The notes under the pieces: model-generated
Seen by the model: the letters and a program-made list of their open reading frames with translations, nothing else
Told to the model about the DNA's origin: nothing
The model's database searches: none
Program-made: the position numbers and the translations under genes
Shown here: positions 22,194 to 30,355 of the stretch, in pieces
Position numbering within the stretch: the first letter of the stretch is position 1
Layout of the letters: every line of letters begins with the position of its first letter
Source of the DNA: UBA9732 sp003456855
GTDB taxonomy: Bacteria > Spirochaetota > Spirochaetia > Sphaerochaetales > Sphaerochaetaceae
NCBI GenBank assembly: GCA_946626785.1
Contig: CAMOUY010000005.1
Location: 1 to 47,071 of the forward strand
DNA length: 47,071 nucleotides
Direction: 5' to 3'

Positions 22194-24773
22194 TCAGTTC
22201 GAAGAACCCTTCATTGCCTCAGCCACGGCCTTAGCCACAGCAGCTGCAAGCTTCTCCTCTGGTGACATTGAAACAACTGAAGAAGTAGTAGCACTGCCAG
22301 AACCCAAAGGATACTTGTCATCAGGGAAGGCGTACTTGAGTACTTCCTCCATGTCTCCGACAAGATGGAACTCTATTCCTTCCTTCACGTTGTCCTCAAG
22401 CTTGTCCAGGTCCCTCTTGTTGAACTTGGGGATCAGGATTGTCTTGACCAGGTTTCTCCTGGCTGCCAGGACCTTCTCCTTCAATCCTCCGATAGGCATC
22501 ACCTTACCGAGCAGTGAAAGCTCTCCGGTCATTGCCATGTCAGGAGCCATTATCTGGTTTGTGACCAGTGAGTAGATGGCTGTTGCCATGGTCACACCGG
22601 CTGAAGGACCATCCTTGGGAGTTGCTCCCTCAGGTACGTGCAGATGGATGCTGTTCTTCTCGAACCAACCTAAATCGATTCCATGAACAGAACAGATGCT
22701 CTTTATATAGGAATAGGCGATGTTGGCGCTTTCCTGCATGACATCACCAAGCTGTCCGGTGAGCTTGAGCTCTCCACGGCCAGGTATGTGCTGAGCCTCA
22801 ATGGCAAGTACATCACCACCCATTGAAGTCCAGGCTAGACCAACGGACATTCCGACCTTGTTGGCACGGATCACCTCGTCCTCATGGAAGATAGGCTGAC
22901 CAAGATACTTCAAGAGCTTCTCCTCGTTGATACGAATAGGCTTCTTCAATGAGGCGGCAGCAATATCCTCTTCAGATGAACCTGCTTCAAGCATTGCAGA
23001 ACGCTTGTACTCGTCCTCCACCAGCTCCATGGCCACCTTTCTGTGGATCTTGTCCAGACACTTCTCGAAGTTTCTGACACCGGCTTCCCTGGCATACTCC
23101 TCAGCGATCTTTCTGAGGATCTTGTCAGTATAGGTGATGTCCGTGCTCTTCAGGCCATGCTTTGCACGGCTCTTGGGAACAAGGTACTTCTTTCCTATGT
23201 GGAGCTTCTCATCAGATGTGTAGCCTGAGAGAGTGATGACCTCCATTCTGTCCAGAAGAGGGCGGGGGATGGTATCCGTTGTATTGGCTGTGACGATGAA
23301 CAGAACATTGGACACATCGAATGGTATGTCCAGGTAGTGGTCCCTGAAGGTTGAGTTCTGCTCTGGGTCCAGAACCTCAAGCAAAGCTGCAGCAGGGTCT
23401 CCCTGGTTGGAGACTGTCATCTTGTCTATCTCATCGATGACGAATACCGGGTTCTTTGTCTTTGTGACACGAAGGCCCTTGATGATCTGGCCAGGCATGG
23501 CTCCGATGTAGGTCCTTCTGTGTCCCTTGATCTCCGCCTCATCCCTCATGCCACCGACACTGAAGCGGTAGTACTTCTTGTTAAGTGCCTTGGCTATTGA
23601 GATACCTATAGAAGTCTTTCCAGTTCCCGGAGGGCCGACCAGACAGATGATTGAACCCTTTGTGTCGTTCTTCAGCTTCCTGACAGACAGGAACTCCAGA
23701 ACACGGTCCTTGACATCCTTGATGCCATAGTGGTCTGCCTCAAGGATCTTCCTGGCTCTATCCAGTGAGAAGTCATCAGGTGAGAAGGTGTTCCAAGGAA
23801 GGTCTGCAACCGTCTCAAGGTAAGTCCTGAGCATTGAGTACTCTGGGTTGTTCGTGTCCATGGAGCCCATCTTCTGGTATTCATCCATGACGGTCTCATA
23901 GGTCTCACCGGTAAGTCCCAAGGCTTTCAGACGGTCAATCAGTTTAGGTTTTCTTGACTTCTTGACAGGTTCATTTCCTAATTCGGAATCAAAGAGTTCC
24001 TCGTCTGAATCAAGCTCATCAGCTCCATGGCCCATCTGGTCAAGCTGCTGCTTGATTGACTTGAGCTCCTCCCTTAAAAAATATTCTCTCTGTCTTGCAT
24101 CTATCTTCTTGGAGACAATGCTCTGGATCTCGTCATGCATCTTCTGGACGGCAAGCTCCTCGTTCAGGGCCTGCAGAACCTTCATGATCCTGACCTTTCC
24201 GTTGAACTCCTCCAACAGCTCCTGTTGCTTGGCTCTTGGAACAACTGCCGATGCCAGATAATCTGCCAGCCTGAGAGCTTCAGGAATATTGGAAGCGTTG
24301 AAACGCAGGTTCTCCAGAAGCATTGATCTGTCAGCTCTCTGGTCCAGTGCCTCACGCAGGGCGGATGTGAAGGCCTTGTCCTCTATCTGGGACAGGGTGT
24401 CCTCCTGGATGTATGTGACATTGGCCGTGATTGCACCGCGGTTGACCAGCATGTTGTCGATCTTGAATCTGCAGATGGTCTCCAGAAAAAGTGACTTTGT
24501 CCCGTAGATTGTGTTGATCTGGTTCTTAACACGTACAAAGGTACCGACTTTGTAGAAGTCGTCCTCGGTGAGCTTGCTTGTGTCCTTGTTGTCATTCTTG
24601 AGCATGACAAGGCCGAAGCCGTTGAACTTCTCACAGTGGCGGATGATGTCGATGTCCTGCTTGTCGGACACCTCAATGGTCGTGTACAGCCCCGGGAACA
24701 CCGGACAGCCACGCATCGGTATTATGAATATTGCCCTAGGAAGGGACTCAATGATCTCATTGTATTCTTTCAT
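22194..24773 (-). CDS. lon: ATP-dependent protease Lon
   Basis: An 859-aa cytosolic AAA+ serine protease that degrades misfolded and regulatory proteins as a hexamer. The N-terminal LON substrate domain starts IFIIPMRGCPVFPGLY; a coiled-coil region follows (REYFLREELKSIKQQL). The AAA+ module has Walker A GPPGTGKTSIG at about residue 380 and Walker B VFVIDEIDKM. The protease domain has PKDGPSAGVTMATA (catalytic Ser near 720) and KEKVLAARR (catalytic Lys ~43 residues later). An acidic insert (DELDSDEELFDSELGNE) and a Ser/Ala-rich tail are lineage features. There is no ribosome site before ATG 24773; a -10 box ends 6 nt upstream. Confidence 0.97.
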   Translation of the reverse strand: MKEYNEIIESLPRAIFIIPMRGCPVFPGLYTTIEVSDKQDIDIIRHCEKFNGFGLVMLKNDNKDTSKLTEDDFYKVGTFVRVKNQINTIYGTKSLFLETICRFKIDNMLVNRGAITANVTYIQEDTLSQIEDKAFTSALREALDQRADRSMLLENLRFNASNIPEALRLADYLASAVVPRAKQQELLEEFNGKVRIMKVLQALNEELAVQKMHDEIQSIVSKKIDARQREYFLREELKSIKQQLDQMGHGADELDSDEELFDSELGNEPVKKSRKPKLIDRLKALGLTGETYETVMDEYQKMGSMDTNNPEYSMLRTYLETVADLPWNTFSPDDFSLDRARKILEADHYGIKDVKDRVLEFLSVRKLKNDTKGSIICLVGPPGTGKTSIGISIAKALNKKYYRFSVGGMRDEAEIKGHRRTYIGAMPGQIIKGLRVTKTKNPVFVIDEIDKMTVSNQGDPAAALLEVLDPEQNSTFRDHYLDIPFDVSNVLFIVTANTTDTIPRPLLDRMEVITLSGYTSDEKLHIGKKYLVPKSRAKHGLKSTDITYTDKILRKIAEEYAREAGVRNFEKCLDKIHRKVAMELVEDEYKRSAMLEAGSSEEDIAAASLKKPIRINEEKLLKYLGQPIFHEDEVIRANKVGMSVGLAWTSMGGDVLAIEAQHIPGRGELKLTGQLGDVMQESANIAYSYIKSICSVHGIDLGWFEKNSIHLHVPEGATPKDGPSAGVTMATAIYSLVTNQIMAPDMAMTGELSLLGKVMPIGGLKEKVLAARRNLVKTILIPKFNKRDLDKLEDNVKEGIEFHLVGDMEEVLKYAFPDDKYPLGSGSATTSSVVSMSPEEKLAAAVAKAVAEAMKGSSN

Positions 24774-24779
24774 AACGCA

Positions 24780-24808
24780 ATGATACGAAAAACCAAGGGC
24801 AAAGGCAA
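24780..24808 (-). promoter_or_regulatory. Predicted promoter of lon
   Basis: Reading left, TTGCCT (24808-24803), a 17-nt spacer and TATCAT (24785-24780), with exactly 6 nt to ATG 24773. No Shine-Dalgarno is present, so a leaderless lon mRNA is expected. No CIRCE/HrcA palindrome is seen. Confidence 0.55.
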
Positions 24809-24919
24809 ATCAAAGAGATTGTAATGATAATACATTCAAATGGGTAATTAGTAGAATAAAGGATAATACTGGATTATTCAAATCAAATATGATTAGAATA
24901 TTAACAGAGAGGTAACTAA

Positions 24920-26047
24920 ATGAGTTATATCTGGCAATGCAGGGACTGGCCTCATTTCATTTACGACAGGGAAAGGGTAAACCTTGCTCTTAACAGGTAT
25001 GATTCGGAGAAATCCTTTGCGGACAGGGTGTTCTCTCTGTTCAGTGAGGAGTCCAGACAGCGATTCCAGGTGGAAGCCTTTTCCGAAGAGACTCTCTGCT
25101 CAAGCAGGATAGAGGGCCTGGAACTGAATGCGGACTCGGTCTACAGCTCCTTCTCGAAACGCTTTGATGTGGACTATTCCGGTAAAGGATTAAAAGACCC
25201 CTATTCTGCTGCAGTCTCAGAGGTTGTCCTCGATGCCGTCTTGGACCACAGTCCAATGGACAAGGAGCGAATCTGTTCATGGAACCGAAAGCTTCTTGAA
25301 GACCCGAATCATCGAAGACAGATGCATATATCCAGCATAGGTCTCTACAGAACCGGTCCTGTATATGTAATGAGCGGAAACGCATTCAAAGGCGAGGTCC
25401 CTGTGTATGAGGGTGTTCCTGCCGACCAGGTTGAGACTGAGATGGAAAAGCTCATGGCTTGGATCAATGCAGACAATGAGAAATCCCCTGTCGTCAAAAG
25501 TGCCATCGCATCATTCTGGTTCGTGTCAATCCATCCATTCGGTGACGGCAACGGGAGAATATCCAGAGCCATAGCTGACTATTTGCTCTCCAAGGATGAG
25601 AGTAATTCAACCTTCAAGTATTTCAGCATGTCAAAGGCCTTGGAGGGAAACAGGAATCTCTACTATGGTTATCTGAAGCTGCTGCAGTCCCAAAGTGTCA
25701 GCATGGACATTACCAAATGGATCCTTTGGTATCTTGATACAGCGACTTTTGCGATTCTTGAGGCGACATCGGAATTCGAGAGGACTATAAGGCTCACTCA
25801 GACCATGTCCAGCAAGATGTTCATTGAACTCAACGGTAGGCAGAACAACATGGTCTACAGGATGCTCTCAGGGGGTTTCTTCGGAAAGCTCACAGCTGAG
25901 AAGTACCGCAAGATTGAGAAATGTGAAAGTGCAACGGCAACAAGGGATCTTTCAGACCTTGTCAGAAGAGGAATATTGATCAAGTCGGAATCTGGAGGAA
26001 GAAGCACCAGCTACCACATGAATCAAGATCTTGAATTGTTTGTCTGA
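24920..26047 (+). CDS. Fic family protein with DUF4172 N-terminal domain
   Basis: A 375-aa Fic-domain protein, predicted to transfer AMP (or a related nucleotide group) to a protein target. The N-terminus YIWQCRDWPHFIYD is typical of DUF4172. The inhibitory helix motif SSRIEG ([S/T]xxxE[G/N]) is near residue 60, upstream of the core, so it is a class II Fic. The active-site loop HPFGDGNGRISR is complete at about residue 207. The C-terminus resembles a winged helix (TAEKYRKIEKCESATATRDL, then LVRRGILIKSESGGRSTSYH). GAGAGGTAA precedes the ATG. No antitoxin gene is adjacent. The 3' end overlaps the convergent transporter gene by 25 nt. Confidence 0.9.
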   Translation: MSYIWQCRDWPHFIYDRERVNLALNRYDSEKSFADRVFSLFSEESRQRFQVEAFSEETLCSSRIEGLELNADSVYSSFSKRFDVDYSGKGLKDPYSAAVSEVVLDAVLDHSPMDKERICSWNRKLLEDPNHRRQMHISSIGLYRTGPVYVMSGNAFKGEVPVYEGVPADQVETEMEKLMAWINADNEKSPVVKSAIASFWFVSIHPFGDGNGRISRAIADYLLSKDESNSTFKYFSMSKALEGNRNLYYGYLKLLQSQSVSMDITKWILWYLDTATFAILEATSEFERTIRLTQTMSSKMFIELNGRQNNMVYRMLSGGFFGKLTAEKYRKIEKCESATATRDLSDLVRRGILIKSESGGRSTSYHMNQDLELFV

Positions 26048-26724
26048 GACCCTCTGAGCCACTTGACCCCAAGGTAGCAGAATGGTGTATCCAGAAGGGC
26101 GAAGGCAACCTTGAACAGCCAGTACGGGATGATCAGAGAAATGACGAATCCTGTTGTGAACTTTGGTGTCAGGTGCCAGAAGGCCACAAACTCGAAGATT
26201 GTTGTGTCCACCAGCTGTGATGTGATTGTAGACAGGTTGTTCCTGACCCAGAGCATCTTTCCCTTTGTGACCTTGCCCCAGAAGGAGAAGAGGAATACGT
26301 CAACATTCTGCGACACGACAAACGAAACAAGAGATGCAATGGTCATACGCAATGATGAACCGAACACTGCAGCATACTGCTCTTGCATGTCCCATGTCGG
26401 ATTAGGGGGCATTGCAATGCACACGCTGATCATCACAAACAGCAGCAGAAGCATGATTGTAGACATGTTAACAAACCTGGATGCTTCCTTTCTGCCGTAT
26501 ACCTCTCCGACAATGTCGGTGATCAGGAACATAACCGGCATGAAGAAGATACCCACAGACACACGCACACCCAGAATGGTTGTGATCTTGGTCCCCAACG
26601 TATTGACTATGACCATCGATGCCACGAACAGCGCAAACAGGAAGTCTCGCTTCCTCGGTGCGCAGTAAGCAGATCCAGTACCTGGACCAGAAACAGTATT
26701 CAAATTATTCCCCGATTTATCCAT
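26023..26724 (-). CDS. Queuosine precursor transporter (QPTR/YhhQ family)
   Basis: A 233-aa polytopic inner-membrane protein of the DUF165/YhhQ family, importing queuosine precursors such as preQ0/preQ1 or queuine. Six hydrophobic stretches are visible. Family motifs are MFLITDIVGEVYGRKEASRF and the SQNVDVFLFSFWGKVTKGKM then LWVRNNLSTITSQLVDTTIF block. The start is ATG 26724 (MDKSGNN). The in-frame start at 26763 would add an extra hydrophobic stretch unlike the family. It lies 48 nt after ybaK and probably shares its transcript, a plausible tRNA-quality pairing. Confidence 0.88.
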   Translation of the reverse strand: MDKSGNNLNTVSGPGTGSAYCAPRKRDFLFALFVASMVIVNTLGTKITTILGVRVSVGIFFMPVMFLITDIVGEVYGRKEASRFVNMSTIMLLLLFVMISVCIAMPPNPTWDMQEQYAAVFGSSLRMTIASLVSFVVSQNVDVFLFSFWGKVTKGKMLWVRNNLSTITSQLVDTTIFEFVAFWHLTPKFTTGFVISLIIPYWLFKVAFALLDTPFCYLGVKWLRGSQTNNSRS

Positions 26725-26772
26725 GGAAACAACAATACCATAAACCAAAACTCTAGAGAACAAGTAAACGAA

Positions 26773-27255
26773 TCACTGAACAAAACTTTCAAATGATGCT
26801 TCAGCTGCAGCACAAAGATCCAAAGGACGAACCTTCAATGAAACACCCCTAAGACCACCTGAGATGTAAACATAGTCTTCCAACTGAGCCAGTTCTTCAA
26901 TGAAAGTAGGGAACTTGCGTTTCATTCCAAGAGGGGAGACCCCACCTCTGACATAGCCAGTCAATCCAAGAAGCTTGTCAGTCTTCATAAGATCAATCGA
27001 TGAACTACCTGTCAAAAACCTAGCCTTCTTAAGAGAGATGGAAAACCCAGCAGGCAGACAGAACACAAAGTACTGGTTGTCAGCGTTGACCATTATGATG
27101 GTCTTGTAGATCTGCTCTGCAGGAATACCCAACTCACGACTTGTATACAAAGCAATATCCTCATTTGTCTCATCCGATATGTCATAGGTGAGGATCTCAT
27201 ACGAAATCCCAAGTCCATCGAGGATTCTCATTGCATTTGTCTTGACTGGTTTCAT
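26773..27255 (-). CDS. ybaK: Cys-tRNA(Pro) deacylase YbaK
   Basis: A 160-aa editing enzyme of the YbaK/EbsC family that hydrolyses cysteine mischarged on tRNA-Pro. Motifs are KTNAMRILDGLGISYEILTY at the N-terminus, IYKTIIMVNADNQYFVFCLP with the active-site Lys region, and LLGLTGYVRGGVSPLGMKRK, the characteristic GxxxGGxSPxG loop. Two in-frame ATGs (27261 and 27255) are possible starts and neither has a good ribosome site. A terminator-like hairpin lies ~115 nt upstream on the same strand, suggesting leader control. Confidence 0.9.
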   Translation of the reverse strand: MKPVKTNAMRILDGLGISYEILTYDISDETNEDIALYTSRELGIPAEQIYKTIIMVNADNQYFVFCLPAGFSISLKKARFLTGSSSIDLMKTDKLLGLTGYVRGGVSPLGMKRKFPTFIEELAQLEDYVYISGGLRGVSLKVRPLDLCAAAEASFESFVQ

Positions 27256-27374
27256 CAGCATGAACAATGGCACAAAACTTGAAAATTGTAAACTATTATA
27301 ATATTAAAATTACTATATATTACTTGATATATATGGGCACACATGTTATGTTTTACCCGAACAGCTTGAGCTGT

Positions 27375-27410
27375 AAAAAAAACTTGCCCCGGGTTAACCC
27401 TGAGCAAGTT
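27375..27410 (-). terminator. Minus-strand terminator/attenuator upstream of ybaK
   Basis: On the minus strand, AACTTGCTCAGGG (27410-27398), loop TTAA, and CCCGGGGCAAGTT (27393-27381), then a run of eight Ts. It precedes ybaK by ~115 nt on the same strand and no annotated minus-strand gene lies upstream, so it ends either an unannotated short RNA or a ybaK leader. Upstream AAACTTGCC (27514-27506) could pair with the terminator 3' arm. Confidence 0.65.
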
Positions 27411-27542
27411 TTCTTGGAAGGACACTTGGAAATCCAACCGCCCCACACTTATTCTTAGCAGTTTTAGTGTAGGCTTTTCCTTGAGATCTTTGCAAGTAAA
27501 ACTTGGCAAGTTTAATTGTTTTTAATAAGGAGTGAGCCGTTA

Positions 27543-27671
27543 ATGGATGTTAAGAATAACTGTAATGTCGGGTACTACATTTTCGTTTCTTCTATTAGGT
27601 TAAAAGATGGAAGACGAATCTATGCCAGTTCTTATGGCAAACGAGCATTTCGGATCCTAATTAGAAAGTAG
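27543..27671 (+). CDS. Small 42-residue basic protein
   Basis: A short frame missed by length cut-offs: MDVKNNCNVGYYIFVSSIRL followed by KDGRRIYASSYGKRAFRILI and RK. A good ribosome site AAGGAG lies at 27527-27532, about 10 nt before the ATG. A possible promoter is TTGCAA (27490-27495), 17 nt, TAATTG (27513-27518). The protein is basic (many Arg/Lys) with alternating aromatic residues, and looks like a single small beta-rich fold. No family is assigned. It stands alone between ybaK (divergent) and the polysaccharide locus. Confidence 0.55.
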   Translation: MDVKNNCNVGYYIFVSSIRLKDGRRIYASSYGKRAFRILIRK

Positions 27672-28114
27672 TTTTTAACGGGTGTTGACGGTTGCACCCA
27701 AAAAAATCATGCGTGCATATGAAGTAAACTTAACTAAAAATCATTTTTTAGAATCTGTTAGCATGTAATGAGAGCTAAAAAAATTACAAGCTAAGGAGTA
27801 TTTTATTAAAATTTAAAAAACTTGAAAAAATATTAATACAATTAAAACGAGTAGCCACATAGAATAAGACCCAAAAACACCAAAATGGACCCCTGAACAT
27901 CTGTTCGAAAAGGTTTGACCACAACCTATTATATATATTAAAATGCCTACAACATCCTTAGGCATGGGATGTGAACTATGAAAGGGAGAAGGTTGTGGAG
28001 TTTGCTCGTGATGGACTTGCGCTCAGTGAATTGCCATTGATGTGCAGAACAATTAGAAGCTCAATTGCAAAACCAGCCGCTTTCTTCCTTACACCAGACG
28101 ATTGAACTATTCAG
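27672..28114. other. Gene-free leader region with a possible dead ORF
   Basis: AT-rich, no complete gene. GGGTG/CACCC (27680-27699) forms a small hairpin without a T-run. A promoter-like TTGACC (27915-27920) with TTAAAA 17 nt later starts a stretch that ends at the terminator 28115-28152. Within it, one frame without a plausible start encodes EKVVEFARDGLALSELPLMC followed by RTIRSSIAKPAAFFLTPDD and a stop, possibly a gene remnant. ATG 27978 opens only a 20-codon frame. Confidence 0.35.
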
Positions 28115-28152
28115 GGGACTTTGACTATCAGGTCATAGTCCCTTTTTCTTTT
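28115..28152 (+). terminator. Terminator ahead of the polysaccharide locus
   Basis: GGGACT (28115-28120) pairs with AGTCCC (28137-28142), extended by GAC/GTC inside, followed by TTTTTCTTTT. It lies 155 nt before the first polysaccharide gene on the same strand. Confidence 0.85.
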
Positions 28153-28307
28153 GTCTGCACATGATTTCCGGATCTGCAATCAAGTTTCGGCTGTTGCAAG
28201 GAAGGGATGAACCACTTGTAATTTTTCACACGCATACGTGCGTTAGGGTGGTCATACGCATTTGCAGACAAAACACAAGAAAACAAGAGAACAAAAGAGA
28301 GAAAACA

Positions 28308-30233
28308 ATGGCTAATATAGAAGGACAGACCATAAAGAGACATGGAAGAGTAAGATGGGCGCTTGTCGCATACGACATAGTGTGGATGATTGCATCCTAC
28401 ATCTTTGTATTCCTGCTTCTTGGAGGAAGAGCGGGACTTGAGACAAAGTCCTTGATATCAGAGTTCCTTGTTTTCGTCGTCTGTGTTGAGGTTTCCAGAA
28501 TTGCATTCAGAATCTATGGCCAGATATGGCGCTACGGTGGAATCCAGAGCTATGTCAGATTGATTGCCGCTGATGCTGTAGGATGCTTTTTCTATTACAT
28601 TCTTTCTAGACTTACGCCCATAGATAATATCCCAATGATCAGGGTCGTTGCATTCATGGGACTTACTTGTCTTGGTTCCCTTTCGATGAGAATGGTCTAC
28701 CGATATGCCTACAAATGCGGCACGTCTTCCACCAAATGGGGAAAGTTCCTGCTTCTTTTGCTGAAGATCTTTGGGAACATTAAGACTAGTGACCATATTG
28801 CATCAAAGAAGATAAAGGTAGCAATCCTTGGTGCTGGAAATGTTGGTGCCAGTTTGGCAAGCGAACTCATGACCAACAAGGACAGCATGTATGAACCTAG
28901 ATTCTTCATTGATGTCAGCGACGAGAAGGTTGGAAGGTCCATCTATGGTCTTAAGGTCTTCATGGAGGATGACAATCTTCCTGTTCTTCTTCAGGACTAC
29001 GACATTCAGGAGGTCATATTCGCAGTTCCTGAGATGGATCAGGCAAAGAAGGAACACCTCTATGAGCTTTTCAAACAGTGTGGTTGCAAGATTCTCATCC
29101 ATGATGCCCCAACACTTGAGAATCCAGAGAAGAAGAACCAGCTTAGAGAGTTCAGTGTAGAAGAGCTTCTTTTCAGAAAGCAGACACTGGTTGTAGATGA
29201 CAGAACAAAAGCCTACTATAAAGACAAAGTCATTCTGATTACAGGCGGTGGCGGTTCAATTGGTTCTGAACTGTGCAGACAGATTGCAAAGATGGGTCCT
29301 AAACAGCTTATCATTCTTGATATCTACGAGAACTGTGCCTATGACATCCAGCAGGAACTAAAGAGAAAGTACAATGGCAAGCTGAATCTTGAGGTTGAGA
29401 TATGCTCAATAACAAACATGCATGCTCTTGAAAGAGTCTTTGAAACTTATAGACCACAGATAGTCATTAATGCAGCAGCACATAAGCATGTTCCTTTGAT
29501 GGAACACAACGTTATTGAGGCAATTGAGAACAATATCTTCGGTTGTAAAAACGTCATTGATTGTTGTGAAAAATATGAAGCAGAACGTTTCATGATGGTC
29601 TCCACTGACAAGGCAGTCAATCCAACCAATGTCATGGGTGCCACCAAGAGAATGTGCGAGATGATTGCTCAAAGTACCAGCCTTACCGGAAAGGTCAAAT
29701 ACAGTGCTACTAGATTTGGAAACGTCCTTGGTTCAGCAGGTTCTGTAATACCTCTTTTCAAGAGACAGATAGCGGAAGGCGGTCCTGTGACCATAACGGA
29801 CAAGAGGATCATCCGCTATTTCATGACCATTCCAGAGGCCAGCCAACTGGTCCTTGCATCCGGAGCCATGGCCAGAAACGGCGAGCTCTTTGTCCTTGAC
29901 ATGGGCAAACCTGTGAAGATCCTTGACCTTGCCCAGAGCATGATCCGCCTTACCGGTGCAAAGAACATCGAGATTGTGGAAACCGGTCTCCGCCCAGGCG
30001 AGAAGCTGTACGAGGAGCTTCTGGTCAAGACGGAGGAGCTGGACAAGACCGACAACAGGCAGATCTTCATTGAGCGTGACACACCGCTTCCGAAGGAGGC
30101 GATTGAGGAGCGTCTGAAGAGTCTGAGGGATGCCTGCAACGCCGGCAATGACGATGTTGCAAGGGAAGTCCTAAGAGCTGCAGTGCCGACATTCTGCAGA
30201 CCTGAGGATGTGAACAAGGAGATCGAGGCATAA
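28308..30233 (+). CDS. Membrane-bound nucleotide-sugar 4,6-dehydratase (WbpM/PglF/CapD-like)
   Basis: A 641-aa inner-membrane enzyme predicted to convert a UDP-HexNAc to its 4-keto-6-deoxy form, the first step toward amino-dideoxy sugars. N-terminal TM helices span ~15-135. A first Rossmann-like domain has GAGNVGASLASEL near residue 176. The SDR domain has ITGGGGSIGSELC near 311 and the active-site block MVSTDKAVNPTNVMGATKR near 430, with Met in place of the usual Tyr, as in WbpM. The C-terminus is GLRPGEKLYEELLVKTEELD. ATG 28308 is chosen over 28161, whose extension is not membrane-like. Only a weak GAGAG ribosome site precedes it. It opens the polysaccharide locus. Confidence 0.92.
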   Translation: MANIEGQTIKRHGRVRWALVAYDIVWMIASYIFVFLLLGGRAGLETKSLISEFLVFVVCVEVSRIAFRIYGQIWRYGGIQSYVRLIAADAVGCFFYYILSRLTPIDNIPMIRVVAFMGLTCLGSLSMRMVYRYAYKCGTSSTKWGKFLLLLLKIFGNIKTSDHIASKKIKVAILGAGNVGASLASELMTNKDSMYEPRFFIDVSDEKVGRSIYGLKVFMEDDNLPVLLQDYDIQEVIFAVPEMDQAKKEHLYELFKQCGCKILIHDAPTLENPEKKNQLREFSVEELLFRKQTLVVDDRTKAYYKDKVILITGGGGSIGSELCRQIAKMGPKQLIILDIYENCAYDIQQELKRKYNGKLNLEVEICSITNMHALERVFETYRPQIVINAAAHKHVPLMEHNVIEAIENNIFGCKNVIDCCEKYEAERFMMVSTDKAVNPTNVMGATKRMCEMIAQSTSLTGKVKYSATRFGNVLGSAGSVIPLFKRQIAEGGPVTITDKRIIRYFMTIPEASQLVLASGAMARNGELFVLDMGKPVKILDLAQSMIRLTGAKNIEIVETGLRPGEKLYEELLVKTEELDKTDNRQIFIERDTPLPKEAIEERLKSLRDACNAGNDDVAREVLRAAVPTFCRPEDVNKEIEA

Positions 30234-30283
30234 TCTGCATAAAACTTGACGTTTTATATGCAGAAAGACATTCTTTATGCAGA
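30234..30283 (+). repeat. Inverted-repeat cluster after the dehydratase gene
   Basis: TCTGCATAAAAC (30234-30245) can fold onto GTTTTATATGCAGA (30251-30264). A third arm TTTATGCAGA (30274-30283) is a perfect complement of TCTGCATAAA. The hairpin abuts the TAA stop but lacks a T-run, so it is more likely an RNA-stability or recombination element than a standard terminator. Confidence 0.6.
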
Positions 30284-30355
30284 TAAAAATAACCAGCGCT
30301 CAATGCTACTAAAAGAATCTGATCTGGAGCGCTATTGCTTTATGAGGCTAATGAT

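Noticed and set aside
22715..22740. Second sigma-54-like site (TTGGCGC...TGCA) inside lon
   Set aside because: GG to GC spacing is not 10 nt and it lies within coding sequence.
24920..26047. Fic protein as part of a toxin-antitoxin pair
   Set aside because: The inhibitory helix is inside the protein, and no small antitoxin gene is adjacent.
27255..27509. 84-aa minus-strand frame upstream of ybaK
   Set aside because: It crosses the terminator hairpin and overlaps the ybaK start. The composition looks non-coding.
27676..27706. Terminator after the 42-residue protein gene
   Set aside because: The GGGTG/CACCC hairpin is followed by As, not Ts, on the plus strand, and has no downstream T-run on the minus strand.
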